Positions 1-10,504 of a stretch of DNA of 64,000 nt are shown piece after piece. Made by a program: the position numbers and the translations under genes. Each line of letters starts with the position of its first letter. Within the stretch, counting starts at the first letter, position 1. The stretch comes from Gerris lacustris. Its lineage: Eukaryota > Arthropoda > Insecta > Hemiptera > Gerridae. The DNA lies in assembly GCA_951217055.1 (NCBI GenBank), contig OX578280.1, positions 36,097,628-36,161,627 of the forward strand, given 5' to 3'. Under the pieces are notes generated by a model. It searched no databases. It was not told where the DNA came from and worked only from the letters and a program-made list of their open reading frames with translations.

Positions 1-595
1 GTACATTAAAGCTATTTTATTTGTTGATTTTTTAAAAATGTTGTACATGTACTTTAGTACCAATTTATAATTTTGTTGCAGGTTAAAGGGTTTAAATACT
101 TTTTTGATATTAGGTTTTTTATTTATATGTATTTATTAGTTAAATGAATGCCCTTTTGAATTGTTTGTATTTTAAAAATATAATTTTGGTACCTCAAAGT
201 ACAGGGGTACAAATGTTAAAGTTAATCTTTTATAATATTATGTATATCGTTGAAAAGCTCTTGCATAGTAGATTAATTTTTGTTATATTCTATTTTGTGT
301 TATTTTTAGTTTTGAGGGGGGTAAAATAAAAAAACAAAACTGTTTATACAGCGGTTTCTACGATTTGGTTGCAGTTTTATATTTGTTTATTTAATTAATT
401 TTATGTGCGCTAACTGTTGGTGCTTGTTGCAGGCTTTGTTTCTCCAACAAATGTTTAAATTTCTTCAACTTTATTAAATATTTACTGAAACAGTGCCGCG
501 CCGTTCCAACTTTTTGATTATTTTAATCGAGGTATTTTTCTTAATTTGGTCTTTTCTTTGCGAGGAAGCTATGTGCCACATAAATTGGCAGAGTA
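1..595 (-). mobile_element. Family A repeat, long form, left part (cut by window start)
   Basis: This stretch is the reverse complement of the left part of the long family A copy at 1691-3325. Its family left end (reverse of TAGACTGCC, here degenerate) lies at 587-595, and it runs off the window at position 1. It contains a GTAC-rich segment near 190-210 and a tail with the word TCGTTGAAAAGCTC near 250. The same internal module is present at 53640-54054. No coding capacity is visible; the short open frames here are not conserved. Class is unknown: the family shows no terminal inverted repeat. Confidence 0.75.
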
Positions 596-1089
596 TTTTT
601 TTAATATCTCAAAATTGTTTTGAGTTTTTACACGAATTAGAGTATCAATTTAGCAAAAGTTAAAGATCGCAGACGGTTCATATTAATCTGGGGCTATCTG
701 CGGGTAACTTTCAATAAACTATAAAAGTTTCATTCAAATCGAATAAGTACTTTTGAAGCTATAGGTGTAAATAAATGTATGTTTGAGCGCATGTGGAAGA
801 GCAACAAATAGACGCAGAAGGTTGAAACTTATATGGGACCAACAATGGGCTAATTATGACCTACCACCCAAATTTCATTAAAATTAGACGTGTAGTTTTA
901 AAGATATGTTGGTTCGCAAAAATTGAATGACAGACCGACATACAGACACGGAACCGAAAATGATCCCTGATGTCTAAAACAGATTTCTGTCTTGGAATTT
1001 TTGAAATCGCGGAGATTAACATTTTCTAACATTTTTTCGTTCTTCAGAACGATCACGTAGCTTCCGTTACCTTCGGTAAGCTCGGAAGC
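596..1089 (+). mobile_element. Family A repeat, short form, lacking its left end
   Basis: From about 605 the sequence matches the short family A copies at 9923-10504 and 29701-30272, running through the GACAGACCGACATACAGACA region and ending in the two-hairpin right end CGGAAGC. The left ~60 bp module is missing because the copy abuts the oppositely oriented family A end at 595. This arrangement suggests either an insertion or a rearrangement at the shared left end. Confidence 0.75.
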
Positions 1090-1182
1090 AATAATAATGG
1101 TATTAGTAAGTAGTAATAATTATTATTAATTTATAACATTTTTAGGTTCAAACCCTTCGTAGGCTGTTACGCCCTGGATTAT

Positions 1183-1405
1183 ATTATTACGAGCCAACGT
1201 TCTATAACGAGGTTAATTTTATAATTAATTAAAAGAAAAAAATTAAGTAAATTAATTTATAGATCTAATTAAATAAGTAATTATATTTATTTGAAGACCA
1301 AAAAATCAAAACAAACATTATTTTTATTGGAATAAATGTGGTTGCCTTAGCAATAACAAATTATTTCGAGGTGTGTCGCCGTCGCCGTCGAGACACTACT
1401 CTTAT
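1183..1405 (+). repeat. Family E interspersed repeat, copy 1
   Basis: Shares with 27950-28168 and 29638-30450 the start TTACGAGCC, an A/T-rich centre, the phrase TTTTTATTGGAATAAA and a GC-rich end with CGCCGTCG followed by an A-C-T-rich tail. No open frame. The three copies define the family; its class is unknown. Confidence 0.7.
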
Positions 1406-1690
1406 TAATTATTTCAATTATTAATGTAATAATACTAATATTACGAATAAAGGATGAATTAATACGCTTTACTATTTTCTTTTCAACATAGTACATCTCG
1501 AATAAAATTTGTTAACTTACAGCCCTTACAGGTAAATTATTGTGTCACATTTTCACCATTCTTACGAGCATAACATTCTATGTGGACAATAATCTCCCTC
1601 TATTTTTGTTCTTAAAAGGTTCTTATAAGGTAGGCTCTGAGGTACAGAAACAAAGGCATCATCTCAATCCTATAAAATAAATTATAAAGA

Positions 1691-3325
1691 TACTCTGCCA
1701 ATTAATGTGGCACATAGCTTCATAGCAAAGAAAAGACCGAATTAAGAAAAATACCTCGATAAAAATAATCAAAAAGTTGGAACGGCGTGGCACTGTTCCA
1801 GTAAATATTTAATAAAGTTGAAGAAATTTAAACATTTGTTGGAGAAACAAAGCCTCCAACAAGCACCAAAAGTTAGCGCACATATAATTAATTTAATAAA
1901 CAAATATAAAACTGCAACCAAATCGTAGAAACCGCTGTATAAAAAGTTTTTTTTTGTTTTACCCGCCTCAAAACTAAAAATAACACAAAATAGAATATAA
2001 CAAAAATTAATCTACAATGCAAGAGCTTTTCAACGATATACATCATATTATAAAAGATTAACTTTAACATTTGTACCCCTGTACTCTGAGGTACCAAAAT
2101 TATATTTTTAAAAAACAATCAATACAAAAGGGCATTCATTTATCTAATAAATACATATAAATAAAAAACTTAATATCAAAAATTATTATTTAAACCCTTT
2201 AACCTGCAACAAAATTATAAATTGGTACTAAAGTACATGTACAACATTTTTAAAAAATCAACAAATAAAATAGCTTTAATGTACATATCAAGGCCTTTAA
2301 AATGATATACGACACAATATTAAAAACTAAAAAAAGTGGCCACGTGACACGGCACACGGCAAAAAGTTTACTCTCATGTTCTCACCAAGTAGGATGAACT
2401 AATGAAATAAAATATACTCAATTTAAAGAGCATTAGTGTGAGATTCAATCACCGCAATCAGAAATAAAATCGGCCAACTATTATAGAAACTATGGCCATT
2501 CAAAGACAAAAATGGAAAAAAATAAAACCAAATAATAACAAAATTATCACAATCTAAGGTACAACCGATGATGATACGACAAAAACTCATAGGACTAAAG
2601 TTGTAGATCTTTTAAAATCAGTTACCACTTGTGCTATCCATTTTCTAATACGACTTTACCGTTTAGCCGCAATAAGCCCCCAAACCAGCTGAAAAATCAA
2701 GTCGCTCATTATTATTTTTTAAGGGGGGAAGAAGGGGGAAAAGTGAACTTTGTATAGTTATTTTTGTTCACAATATGGACGTTGCGCGTCGAATGGCGTA
2801 AACCTCAAGTCTCTAGCTCTTCTGGAAGAGGGTAAACATTAATGTCAGTCAGTGAGTCAGTTAGCCATGCGGCTTTATAGTATAAGACATATTAATTTAG
2901 CACGATTTAAAGTGCGCAGAAAGTTGAAATTAGGCAGGTGTTATCTGCAGGCTACTTTCGACAAACCATAAAAATTTCATACAAATCAGATGGTTACTTT
3001 TAAAGATATGGCAGTAAATAAATGTATGTTTGTGAGCATGTGGAGGATAAACAAATAAGAGCAGAAGGTTGAAACTTGTATGGGACCAACAATGGGCTAA
3101 TTATGACCTACCACCCAAATTTCATTGAAATTGGACGTGTAGTTTTTAAGATATGGTGGTTCGCAAAAATTGAACGACAGACCGACAGACAGACACGGGA
3201 CCAAAAATGTTCCCTGATGTCTGAAACGGATTTCTGTCTTGGAATTTTTGAAATTGGAGATATAAAATATTTTCGTTCTTCAGAACGATCACATAGCTTC
3301 CGTTACCTTCGGTAAGCTCGGAAGC
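1691..3325 (+). mobile_element. Family A repeat, full-length long form
   Basis: The only copy of the long form with both ends in the window, 1635 bp. The left end is degenerate (TACTCTGCC for TAGACTGCC). The centre at about 2285-2870 matches, inverted, 53000-53630. The final ~450 bp match the short copies, including the GACAGACAGACACGGGACC segment and the terminal CGGAAGC. Open frames of up to 79 codons on both strands are not conserved between copies and are not called genes. It is followed by AAAAA, as other copies are. Confidence 0.75.
3274..3325 (+). other. Two-hairpin right end of family A
   Basis: CGTTCTTCAGAACG at 3274-3287 is a compact hairpin. At 3296-3325 the outer arms GCTTCCG and CGGAAGC enclose TTACC-TTC-GGTAA, giving a second hairpin with an internal loop. 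The same structure ends the copies at 1089, 10504, 30272 and 44054. A conserved structured end is expected at a site recognised by a replication or retrotransposition machinery, but which one is not shown. Confidence 0.6.
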
Positions 3326-4918
3326 AAAAACTAATATCGTAGAGAGATACTGTTGACAATAGAGCATCGTCACCAATGATAGAATAAGATGTAAAAGAGA
3401 TTTGTAGGACTTTCTAATGTTTAATAAAATTTATCTGTAAAAATTGTGTTAAGCTAGAGACAATGTAGTTGAAACAACGTGTATATTTGCAGACATAATT
3501 AGATTTATGTTTTTAATGTAAAAAGAATTCGTTATAGTAGAATAGACGCTTTTATTTACTGATACTTAATAGGCAATATTCAATTTGGCACACATTCTAC
3601 TAGCGTTGAAGTGACTAAAAACACCTGTCACACTAAATTCAATTGAATCGCTATTGTTTAAATGCAAATCTCTATTAATTTAGCGCAATATTCGCTATAG
3701 ATCTTCAAATGCTGCTGCTGCACCCAGAAAAAAATAGGAATAGAGAAACGGACAATGAAAATAATCGTGCTAAACACAAGGGTGTAATTTGAAGGAGTTG
3801 ATGCGGGTCTATGCAAACTAAACTACTGACGACAGAGAGACATTAAAAAAAATTTTTTGGGACTCAGTGGACCTTAAAACGTGTGAATCTATCACAATCG
3901 AATTATTGCGCCATCACAATAAGAGTTGGTACAAACAATTAACACTCTTCTAATTCATTTAAGATGGACGTTGGGTATGTTGGCTTGAATTAAGCATTTT
4001 TTTCTTGAAATTTGCTTTTTAATCTGATAGAAGGGATATAGAGACGAGGCCAACGTGGCATGTTGCCTGAATGTCGCTAGGTCAGGAGGCATTCCAATTT
4101 TATTTAAGTGCCCCATAGCAATCAGCTGCCAATACCTTCAATATCCAACAATTACATGAAAAAAAACGCACCAAATTAAATTGTAGATCACCTCTACGTT
4201 CACTCTATTTATTTTACAAGCTAATCTCTAGCCAAAAAACAAAACTGGTCTCATGCCAGTAATTTATCAGGGAAAGTTTACCTTGTAAACTTTGTTAAAC
4301 TACAATATTCACATGTATTGTTTAGGATGCTTTCAATAAAACTCATTGTCTAGTAAAATGTTTTCATTAAGCATGCGAGTATGTTATACACATTATAATC
4401 ATTAACTCACCCACAATTATCTATTTATAGTTATTTTGATGTTATCATACATGCATGCGATAAGGATAAGAACGACTGCATTAGAAGTGAAGTTGGTGAT
4501 GGTAATTTGCCGTATCTGAAATCCCTATTCACACAAAGAAATAGCAGTGGTAAAGTTGTACAATTCACACTGTGTAAATAATGTTAGTCTATTTCAAAGT
4601 ATACAATTTTCGCGAGTCTGCTGCAGCCATAATAAATAAAGTACATGATGGACGGAAATGTTGCAAAAAAAACGAATCTGTCTCATCGTTTGTGTTATTC
4701 TTAAATGTTCGCATCCACTTAAAACCTCGACCCCCGCAATCGGAAAGTAACATATAAGTCATGTTATATTTCATTTTCCACCGTAGACTTTTATTAAACA
4801 AAATATTGAAAGTGCCAAATTTGGAATTTAGGATTGTATATCCATTAAAAATATATTCAGCAACATAACTGCGATACATCGAAAGTGACATTTCATTAAT
4901 GAAGATAAATAATTCTTG

Positions 4919-4951
<33 letters not shown>

Positions 4952-5148
4952 ACTTTCAAACAACATGAAAGTAATGATGTTAATATTTTATTAGTACACA
5001 CTGATCAGTCAACAATTATCCTGCCAAGTATTAATTTTCACATTTAAAAGTTTGCATTTCTTGCATTGAAAACATAAAAATGGTTTCCTCAGCACTCAAT
5101 TTAAAAATAGGGTTTAATTTTTGCTTCTAGCAACAAAAATTAATACCG

Positions 5149-5186
<38 letters not shown>

Positions 5187-5270
5187 TATTTTAGTAGTAA
5201 TCTACTAAGTAGTCCATTTAAATGCCAATTTAACCATATACTATGTAAAAAGTAGAAGGGAAAGTCTTTC
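3326..5270. other. Unassigned AT-rich DNA
   Basis: I see no gene or recognisable element. It holds an A30 tract at 4919-4948 and a T30 tract at 5152-5181; the 125-codon minus frame at 4589-4966 runs through the A tract and is not convincing. Confidence 0.5.
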
Positions 5271-5289
5271 CATAAAATATTTATTTAAA

Positions 5290-5330
5290 AATCAAGGCAG
5301 CATTCGGCCTTTATAAGGCTATCTTCAGTG
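5290..5330 (-). other. Decayed CTGAAGA-hairpin-CGAA cassette
   Basis: On the minus strand CTGAAGA (5322-5328) is followed by a GCCTT/AAGGC hairpin and CGAATGC. This matches the front of the hammerhead-like cassette seen elsewhere in the window, but the expected AAACGTC is AATGCTG, so it would be non-functional. Confidence 0.35.
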
Positions 5331-5599
5331 CTTTAACAAACAGTAACCGAACACTAATTAAAATGTCAAAAAAGAAACCGAGACAAATAAATACAAAACA
5401 GCAGTCAAAGCAACTAAAACCCAATAGAAATAACAATAAAAGTAAGAATATAAAAATAAAGCAGTCTAACAATAAAATAAAAACATATAAACTAATCTAA
5501 GAATAAATAACAAAATAAAAAAAAAAAATAATAATAATACTAGCCCATAAAAACCAAGTTTTTATTATAAATCCTTTATATTTTTGCATTTTGGTTGTG

Positions 5600-6060
5600 A
5601 GGGTAAATATTGGTATTCATATTTTAATTTTAAATAATTAATTCATTAGTAAATTTAATTAATTAATTAATATGTTAAAATGTTTTTGTATTAGTAAAGA
5701 GTCTATATACCAAGTTTCAGCTCGATTAGATGACTGGAAGAGGGTTAACTCGCCCTCCAAAAATTTTATATACCTACCAATGTATAATAATTAATTAAAT
5801 TTGTATTTTATTTTTATTACTTATTTTTTTTAAAATTTAACTAATCCATTCATTTTCTCATTAGTTTTCATTTAATTTGTCCATTCATATTTTTTTTAAA
5901 AATAGATAATTAATTAAATTTATTCAATGAATTAATTTGTTAGAATGTTTTTGCATTGGTAGAGAGTCTATGTGCCAAGTTTCAGCTCGATTGGATGACT
6001 AGAAGAGGGTTAAATAGCATTTCAAAAATTTTGGCGTCAGGCAGAGCCTGGTACAAAAAT
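5600..6060 (+). repeat. Family L, two tandem copies
   Basis: The phrase CAAGTTTCAGCTCGATT with GATGACT and AGAGGGTTAA occurs at about 5711 and again at about 5976, each preceded by a TTAATTAAT-type A/T tract and GTTTTTG(T/C)ATT. The period is roughly 265 bp. No coding potential. Confidence 0.65.
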
Positions 6061-6109
6061 GAAGTTAATATAAAGGATTTAAAAAAAAAGGTTAAAACAG
6101 AAAATCATA

Positions 6110-6435
6110 AATAGCATATTATGTTTCTAGGCTGTGAAGTGTTGGTGTGTAATTGCTGCGGTAAAGAAAAAACACTTCACAGTCGTGTAGCATATATGCT
6201 ATTTTTTCCGAGGAAGCAGCCAATGAAAAAACATTAAACATAATCAATAATCAATATAATAATAACAAATAATAGGATCATACTTAAGATTTAAAAAAAG
6301 AAACCTTAAAAAGAGGTTACACTATAACAAAAGATAAATAAAACGCATTGATATCTAGCGGATTTTAATCGTACTAAGAAGCATTTCTACAAAGATTGCA
6401 GCGTTAAAAAAGGAAGTTTTCATAACTACCAGCAG
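6110..6435 (+). repeat. Family I repeat, copy 1
   Basis: Aligns with 36866-37230. It opens with a foldback in which TAGCATATTATGT...GGCTGTGAAGTG is answered by CACTTCACAGTC...TAGCATATATGCTA, then runs through AAACCTTAAAAAGAGGTTAC and ATAAAACGCATTGATATC. Noncoding; probably a nonautonomous DNA element. Confidence 0.65.
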
Positions 6436-6454
6436 AAAAGAAATAGTTATATAT

Positions 6455-6665
6455 GCACCTAGGGAGTAAAGTAAGCCATTATTCCCTAAGTGAAAAAGTT
6501 GGTTCTTGAGGCGAAGCCGAGGGAATAACTCTAATTAGCTCTAATTAGGAGATAATTATCGCGAGGGGAATAATGACACTTTACTCACGAGGTACATACA
6601 ATATTTTATCTCCAATAGGAAGAAAATACACATTTTCGTCCATTGCACAGTTTTAATTTATTATT
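6455..6665 (+). repeat. Family J repeat, copy 1
   Basis: Contains GGGAGTAAAGTAAG, GAGGCGAAGCCGAGGG, AATTAGCT and TTTATCTCCAATAGG, in the same order as the copy at 7455-7890. The GAGGCGAAGCCGAGG word is an island of high GC in an AT-rich setting. No reading frame. Confidence 0.6.
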
Positions 6666-6889
6666 TTAATAAATAACAATAATTATTAGCACTTTTAATA
6701 GCAGATATAAGAGATTCAATATTAAAAACAAATAAGAATTGGAATTAAACTCAAATAGAAGGTTATTTAGATGCAGGTTATAAACAAAGATAAACATGGT
6801 CAAAAAAGCGCAGTGCCGCCAACCTGATTTCAACAACTTCATTACATTAGTCATTCATTTTCTACTATTTATAAAATAATTAAGTTGCA

Positions 6890-7400
6890 ATCTTTACTTT
6901 TTTGCCCAACTTTACTTTTTCACCCTACTTTTACTTTTTCTCCCTACTTTTTGAGTTCAGGGATGAAAAGACCTGTTTAAGTCCCTCTAAATAAACTAAT
7001 TCAAAATCATAACTTTTTCTCCCTACTGGAGATAAAATATTTTTACGTCCTAGGGCGTAAAAATTGTTTTCTTTACAGCTAGGAGTAATGAAATAGTTAT
7101 TTATGTAACTAGGCAGAAAAATTGAATTTTTCTGACGAATGATTAAGTTAGCCTCCGAGCCGGAGGCGAGGTCAGGCTATGGAAATTAACTGCCTCGGCA
7201 GGTAATTTATTCGATTGGCAATATATCAATATGAGGCAGAAATGTTTCCTTTGCTGCCTTGTTGCATACAATATTTTTCCTACTGGCGGCTGAAAAATGC
7301 TTCCTATAAATAATATTAATTTCATAATACTTACTTTCTTATCAAATACTATCATTGAACTATTCAAAATAATAATAAAAAAAAAAAAAAACAATATCAA
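6890..7400. repeat. Family J-related fragments
   Basis: Repeats of CTTTTTCTCCCTACT and TTTACTTTTTC at 6895-7030 also occur in the copy at 7770-7890, and CTTTACAGCTAGGAGTAATG at 7071-7090 recurs in the end of family I near 37283. The section with CCGAGCCGGAGGCGAGG near 7158 and GCCTCGGCAGG near 7192 is a related GC island. The parts are shuffled and boundaries are unclear. Confidence 0.45.
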
Positions 7401-7454
7401 ATGTTACAATTATAAAAAATGAATTGACAGAAATACAGTAAAAACATAAATAGT

Positions 7455-7890
7455 TATTTATGCATGGGAGTAAAGTAAGGCATAATTCCCTGAGCGAAAT
7501 TTGGTGCTTGAGGCGAAGCCAAAGGAACCATGGTCCCAAAATCCCGAGGCGAAGCCGAGGGAATAACGCTAATTAGCTCCCGAGGTGCAGCCGAGGTAAG
7601 CTGTGAGATAATTATAGCGAGGAGAATAATGGCACTTTACTCCCGAGGTACATACAATATTTTATCTCCAGTAGGGAGAAAACACACACTTTATCCATTT
7701 AATCATTGCTATTTATTAAAATAATAAATAAAAACTGTGCAATGGATAAAGTGTGTGTTTTCTCCCTACTTTACTTTTTCGCCCTAATTTTACTTTTTCT
7801 CCCTAATTTTGAGTTCAGGGAGGAAAGGACTTACTTTAGTCCCTCTATACTAATCCAAAATCATAACTTTTTCTCCCTACTGAAGATAAA
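7455..7890. repeat. Family J repeat, copy 2, with perfect 29 bp inverted arms
   Basis: Positions 7670-7698 and 7742-7770 are perfect inverted copies of 29 bp (start AGTAGGGAGAAAACACACAC), separated by 43 bp that itself folds (TTATTAAAATAATAA). The left flank carries GAGGCGAAGCCGAGGG and its partner CCGAGGTGCAGCCGAGG. This is a palindromic nonautonomous element; the frames at 7530 and 7706 are not genes. Confidence 0.65.
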
Positions 7891-7899
7891 TTTAATTAA

Positions 7900-8420
7900 T
7901 ATGCATAAAAAAAAAAAAAAAAATGTTTTAGAAAACTAGAGAAGAGTTAACATTATGCTTAACACATAGAATCAGTCCATCCAATCGTAAAAGAAGTCTC
8001 TGATAACAACGTAGTGATGCTGTAAACTGAAGACCAATCAAGAAAGGAATAAGGTATGCAAGGCATTGTTATAATTATGAACGTGGAAATCCTCCTGTGT
8101 GGAAAAAAGGGGGTAAAAACACAAGAAGTACTTCAGATGTAATTAACAAGTAAATAATTAATGCCAGACTTAATGAACCTGAAGCACGTGACTTGCTTCA
8201 GATATTACTCCTAGTTCTACCATTATTCTATACGCATCCACTTGAAATTGCTTATACTTAACTCAATACAAATCCAATTTAAAATCAAACAAATCAACTA
8301 ATAAATGCAAAATACGTTGTATTTATAATTACAAAAATTCTGATGAAGAATGAATAATAATTCATATATATATATCTATAGATATAAACGTCAACGTATG
8401 TGTGTGTGTATGTATATAAT
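7900..8420. other. Unassigned AT-rich DNA
   Basis: No gene or repeat family recognised. A short A tract occurs at about 7908-7923 and a (TG)n/(TA)n patch at 8395-8420. Confidence 0.5.
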
Positions 8421-8990
8421 ATGTTTGTTCTTTATACAAATCTACAGTTTTAGTCCGATCTCGATTAAAATTTGCACACTTGACCTTTAAAACAAGGTCT
8501 ACATGAATTTTCGAAATTTAAATTTTGGTACACAGGGGTACGGGGTACAAGTAATTAATACGATGTCAAAGTAATGAATAATGAAGTAATGAATATCGCA
8601 TAGTATGTATGTCCCTTCATGATGCATATCGTTGAAAAGTTCTTTAAGAGCACAGTAATTGTTGTTATGTATAATTTTGTTTTTACGTACATTTAGGGGG
8701 GTAAAATGGAAAAATATATCTAAAAGTCAACAAATGTGAGTATGTTTTTTATACGAATCTACAGTTTTAGTTCGATCTCGATGAAAATTTGCACACTTGA
8801 TCTTCAAAGCTCACTGTCTACATGAATTTTCGAAATTTGGTTCATAGGAGTACGTGGTACAAGTAATGCATGCGAGGTCAAAGTAAGGAACACCCTTCAT
8901 GGTGCATATCGTTGAAAAGCTACAGTAATTGTTGTTATGTACAGTTTTATCATATTTCCATTTAGGAGGGGGTATATTTGGGATATTTGC
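8421..8990 (+). repeat. Family D, two tandem units
   Basis: Units starting near 8421 and 8742 share ATCTACAGTTTTAGT, CGATCTCGAT, AAATTTGCACACTTGA and a TCTACATGAATTTTCGAAAT word, followed by a GTAC-rich segment and TCGTTGAAAAG. The period is about 320 bp. The GTAC-rich part and the TCGTTGAAAAG word are also found inside family A long forms and at 23380-23530, so this module is shared across repeat families. Confidence 0.65.
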
Positions 8991-8999
8991 AAATTATCT

Positions 9000-9145
9000 T
9001 ATCAACGTGGAGGGGGTATAGAAATATGTGGTATGGATATAATCTGGATATTCTCGCATAGTAGTAATAATTTAAATGTTTCTTGATAGTGGTTTATAAA
9101 TTTATCAAATTATAATAACACTACGTAGCGAAGCACGGGCTTATA
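9000..9145 (+). repeat. Module shared with 50335-50470
   Basis: GGAGGGGGTATAGAAATA, ATATTCTCGCAT and ATGTTTCTTGA...GTTTATAAA also occur in order at 50341-50450. The piece here ends in GTAGCGAAGCACGGGC, which resembles the hairpin just before the Helitron-like end at 51727-51755 but lacks its CTAG. Confidence 0.55.
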
Positions 9146-9158
9146 AAAAGAAGAGTAA

Positions 9159-9493
9159 AGCCTTGTCCACACTAGTAGACATGTTGCGCGATTTTGATCT
9201 CAGAGACATGTCTAGCGATTTGTTTATAGACATCGGCTGAGACAAATGGCGTCTACGGTCTCGTTGCTAGACCAAAATCGCATGTCTATGGTTTTCCATT
9301 CTAAATGGTAGACATGGTGCCACGTTAGGCATGTTGCGCAACGTGTCTACAAGTGTGGACGCTAGACCTAGACCATAGACGGTCTCAGAAGATGTCTATA
9401 GACAATAGACAAGTTGCGAGACATTTCTGTAGACGGTCTATGAGACCGTCTACAGAAATGTCTCGCAACGTGTCTACTGGTGTGGACTAGGCT
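9159..9493. mobile_element. PIF/Harbinger-type MITE with TAA target duplication
   Basis: Inverted ends AGCCTTGTCCACAC and GTGTGGACTAGGCT are flanked by TAA on both sides (9156-9158, 9494-9496), the three-base duplication typical of PIF/Harbinger elements. Inside are many inverted GTAGACA/TGTCTAC words, and 9420-9470 is a strong palindrome around GTAGACGGTCTATGAGACCG. There is no transposase, so movement would need one supplied in trans. Superfamily is inferred from ends and duplication only. Confidence 0.7.
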
Positions 9494-9672
9494 TAATACT
9501 TTCTACACGCTTTTACTTAAGTAATTAATTAGATTAGGTGAATACTAGAAACTCACTGTAAGTCCTTGCGGCCTACGATCTGTAGGTTTTACACTGTTCT
9601 AACGAAATATTAACAAACAATAAGAAAGGAAAAGTAGACTAAACGCGTACTATATATACAAGAAAAATCTAA

Positions 9673-9876
9673 CTGGTAGGCCATATTGTGAGAACAAAAG
9701 ATGGAAGATTTACAAAGAAGGCTATTCAATGGTACTCAAGAGAAAGAAAAAGAGGAAGAGGAAGGCCGAGAATAAGTTGGTATGAAGAATTAAAAAAAAA
9801 TTGCGGAGAAGAAACTAGCAAAGGGTTGCATGGGACAGGCAGAAATGGAGAAGAATGACTCAAGTGTAAAGTGAAA
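9673..9876 (+). pseudogene. RTE-type retrotransposon ORF end, decayed
   Basis: Translated from 9676 the frame reads VGHIVRTKDGRFTKKAIQWY and then RGRGRPRISWYEELKKNCG, matching the end of the RTE ORF at 32497-33297 (WAGHVAR, IHWYPRE, RRGRPQLAWDEEMKKSCG). A one-base shift after KNCGEET is needed to recover the final AKG..GQAEMEKN match to QRVAHDRNEWKRM. It ends at a stop near 9870 and an AATAATAATAG tail near 9891-9902, the simple-repeat 3' end expected of RTE elements. Extreme 5' truncation; inactive. Confidence 0.75.
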
Positions 9877-9922
9877 AGTTAATTAAATTAAATAATAATA
9901 GATAAACAAATAAATATAAAAA

Positions 9923-10504
9923 TAGACTGCCAATTGGTGTTGCATATAGATTCCTCGCATCCTATTACGTACTTTATTGATTTTAAGCTTTGAAAGCCAT
10001 TATTGTCTATTTTGTTTCATTGTTTGCCCCGTTTCTTTAATCTGTCAAAATTGTATTAATTTTTTACATGAATTAAAGTATCAATTTAGCAAAAGTTAAA
10101 GAGCGCAAACGGTTCAAATTAATCTCGGGCTATCTGCGGGTTACTTTGGAAAAGCTATAAAAGTTTCATACAAATTGGAAAAGTACTTTTGAAGCTGTAG
10201 GAGTAAATAAATGTATGTTTGTGCGTATGTAGAAGAGAAACTAATGAGCGTAAAAGGTTTAACTTTTAATGGGACAAACAATGAGCTAGTTATGAGCTAC
10301 CATACAAATTTAATTAAAATCGGACATGTAATTTTCAAAATATGCTGGTTCGAAAAATTGAGCGACAGACAGACACGGAACCAAAAATGTTCCCTGATGT
10401 CTGAAACGGATTTCTGTCTTGGAATTTTGAAATCGGAGACACAAAATATGTTCGTTCTTCAGAACGACCACATAGCTTCCGTTACCTTTGGTAAGCTCGG
10501 AAGC
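9923..10504 (+). mobile_element. Family A repeat, short form, complete
   Basis: Has the left end TAGACTGCCAATTGGTGT and the right end with both hairpins and CGGAAGC, 582 bp in all. It is bounded by A-rich sequence on both sides. It lies 20 bp after the RTE tail. The 112-codon frame at 10211-10549 crosses the element end and is not conserved in the other copies, so it is not called a gene. Confidence 0.75.

Larger units (their letters stand above)
1..2284. repeat. Inverted pair of ~595 bp family A arms
   Basis: Positions 1-595 and 1691-2284 are inverted copies of near-equal length with high similarity by eye, separated by about 1.1 kb that holds another family A piece and family E. The pair could form a long hairpin if transcribed. 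It is explained by two family A copies in opposite orientation, so a foldback transposon need not be assumed. Confidence 0.8.

Noticed and set aside
4589..4966. 125-codon minus frame
   Set aside because: It starts with a run of Phe encoded by the A30 tract and has no similarity I recognise.
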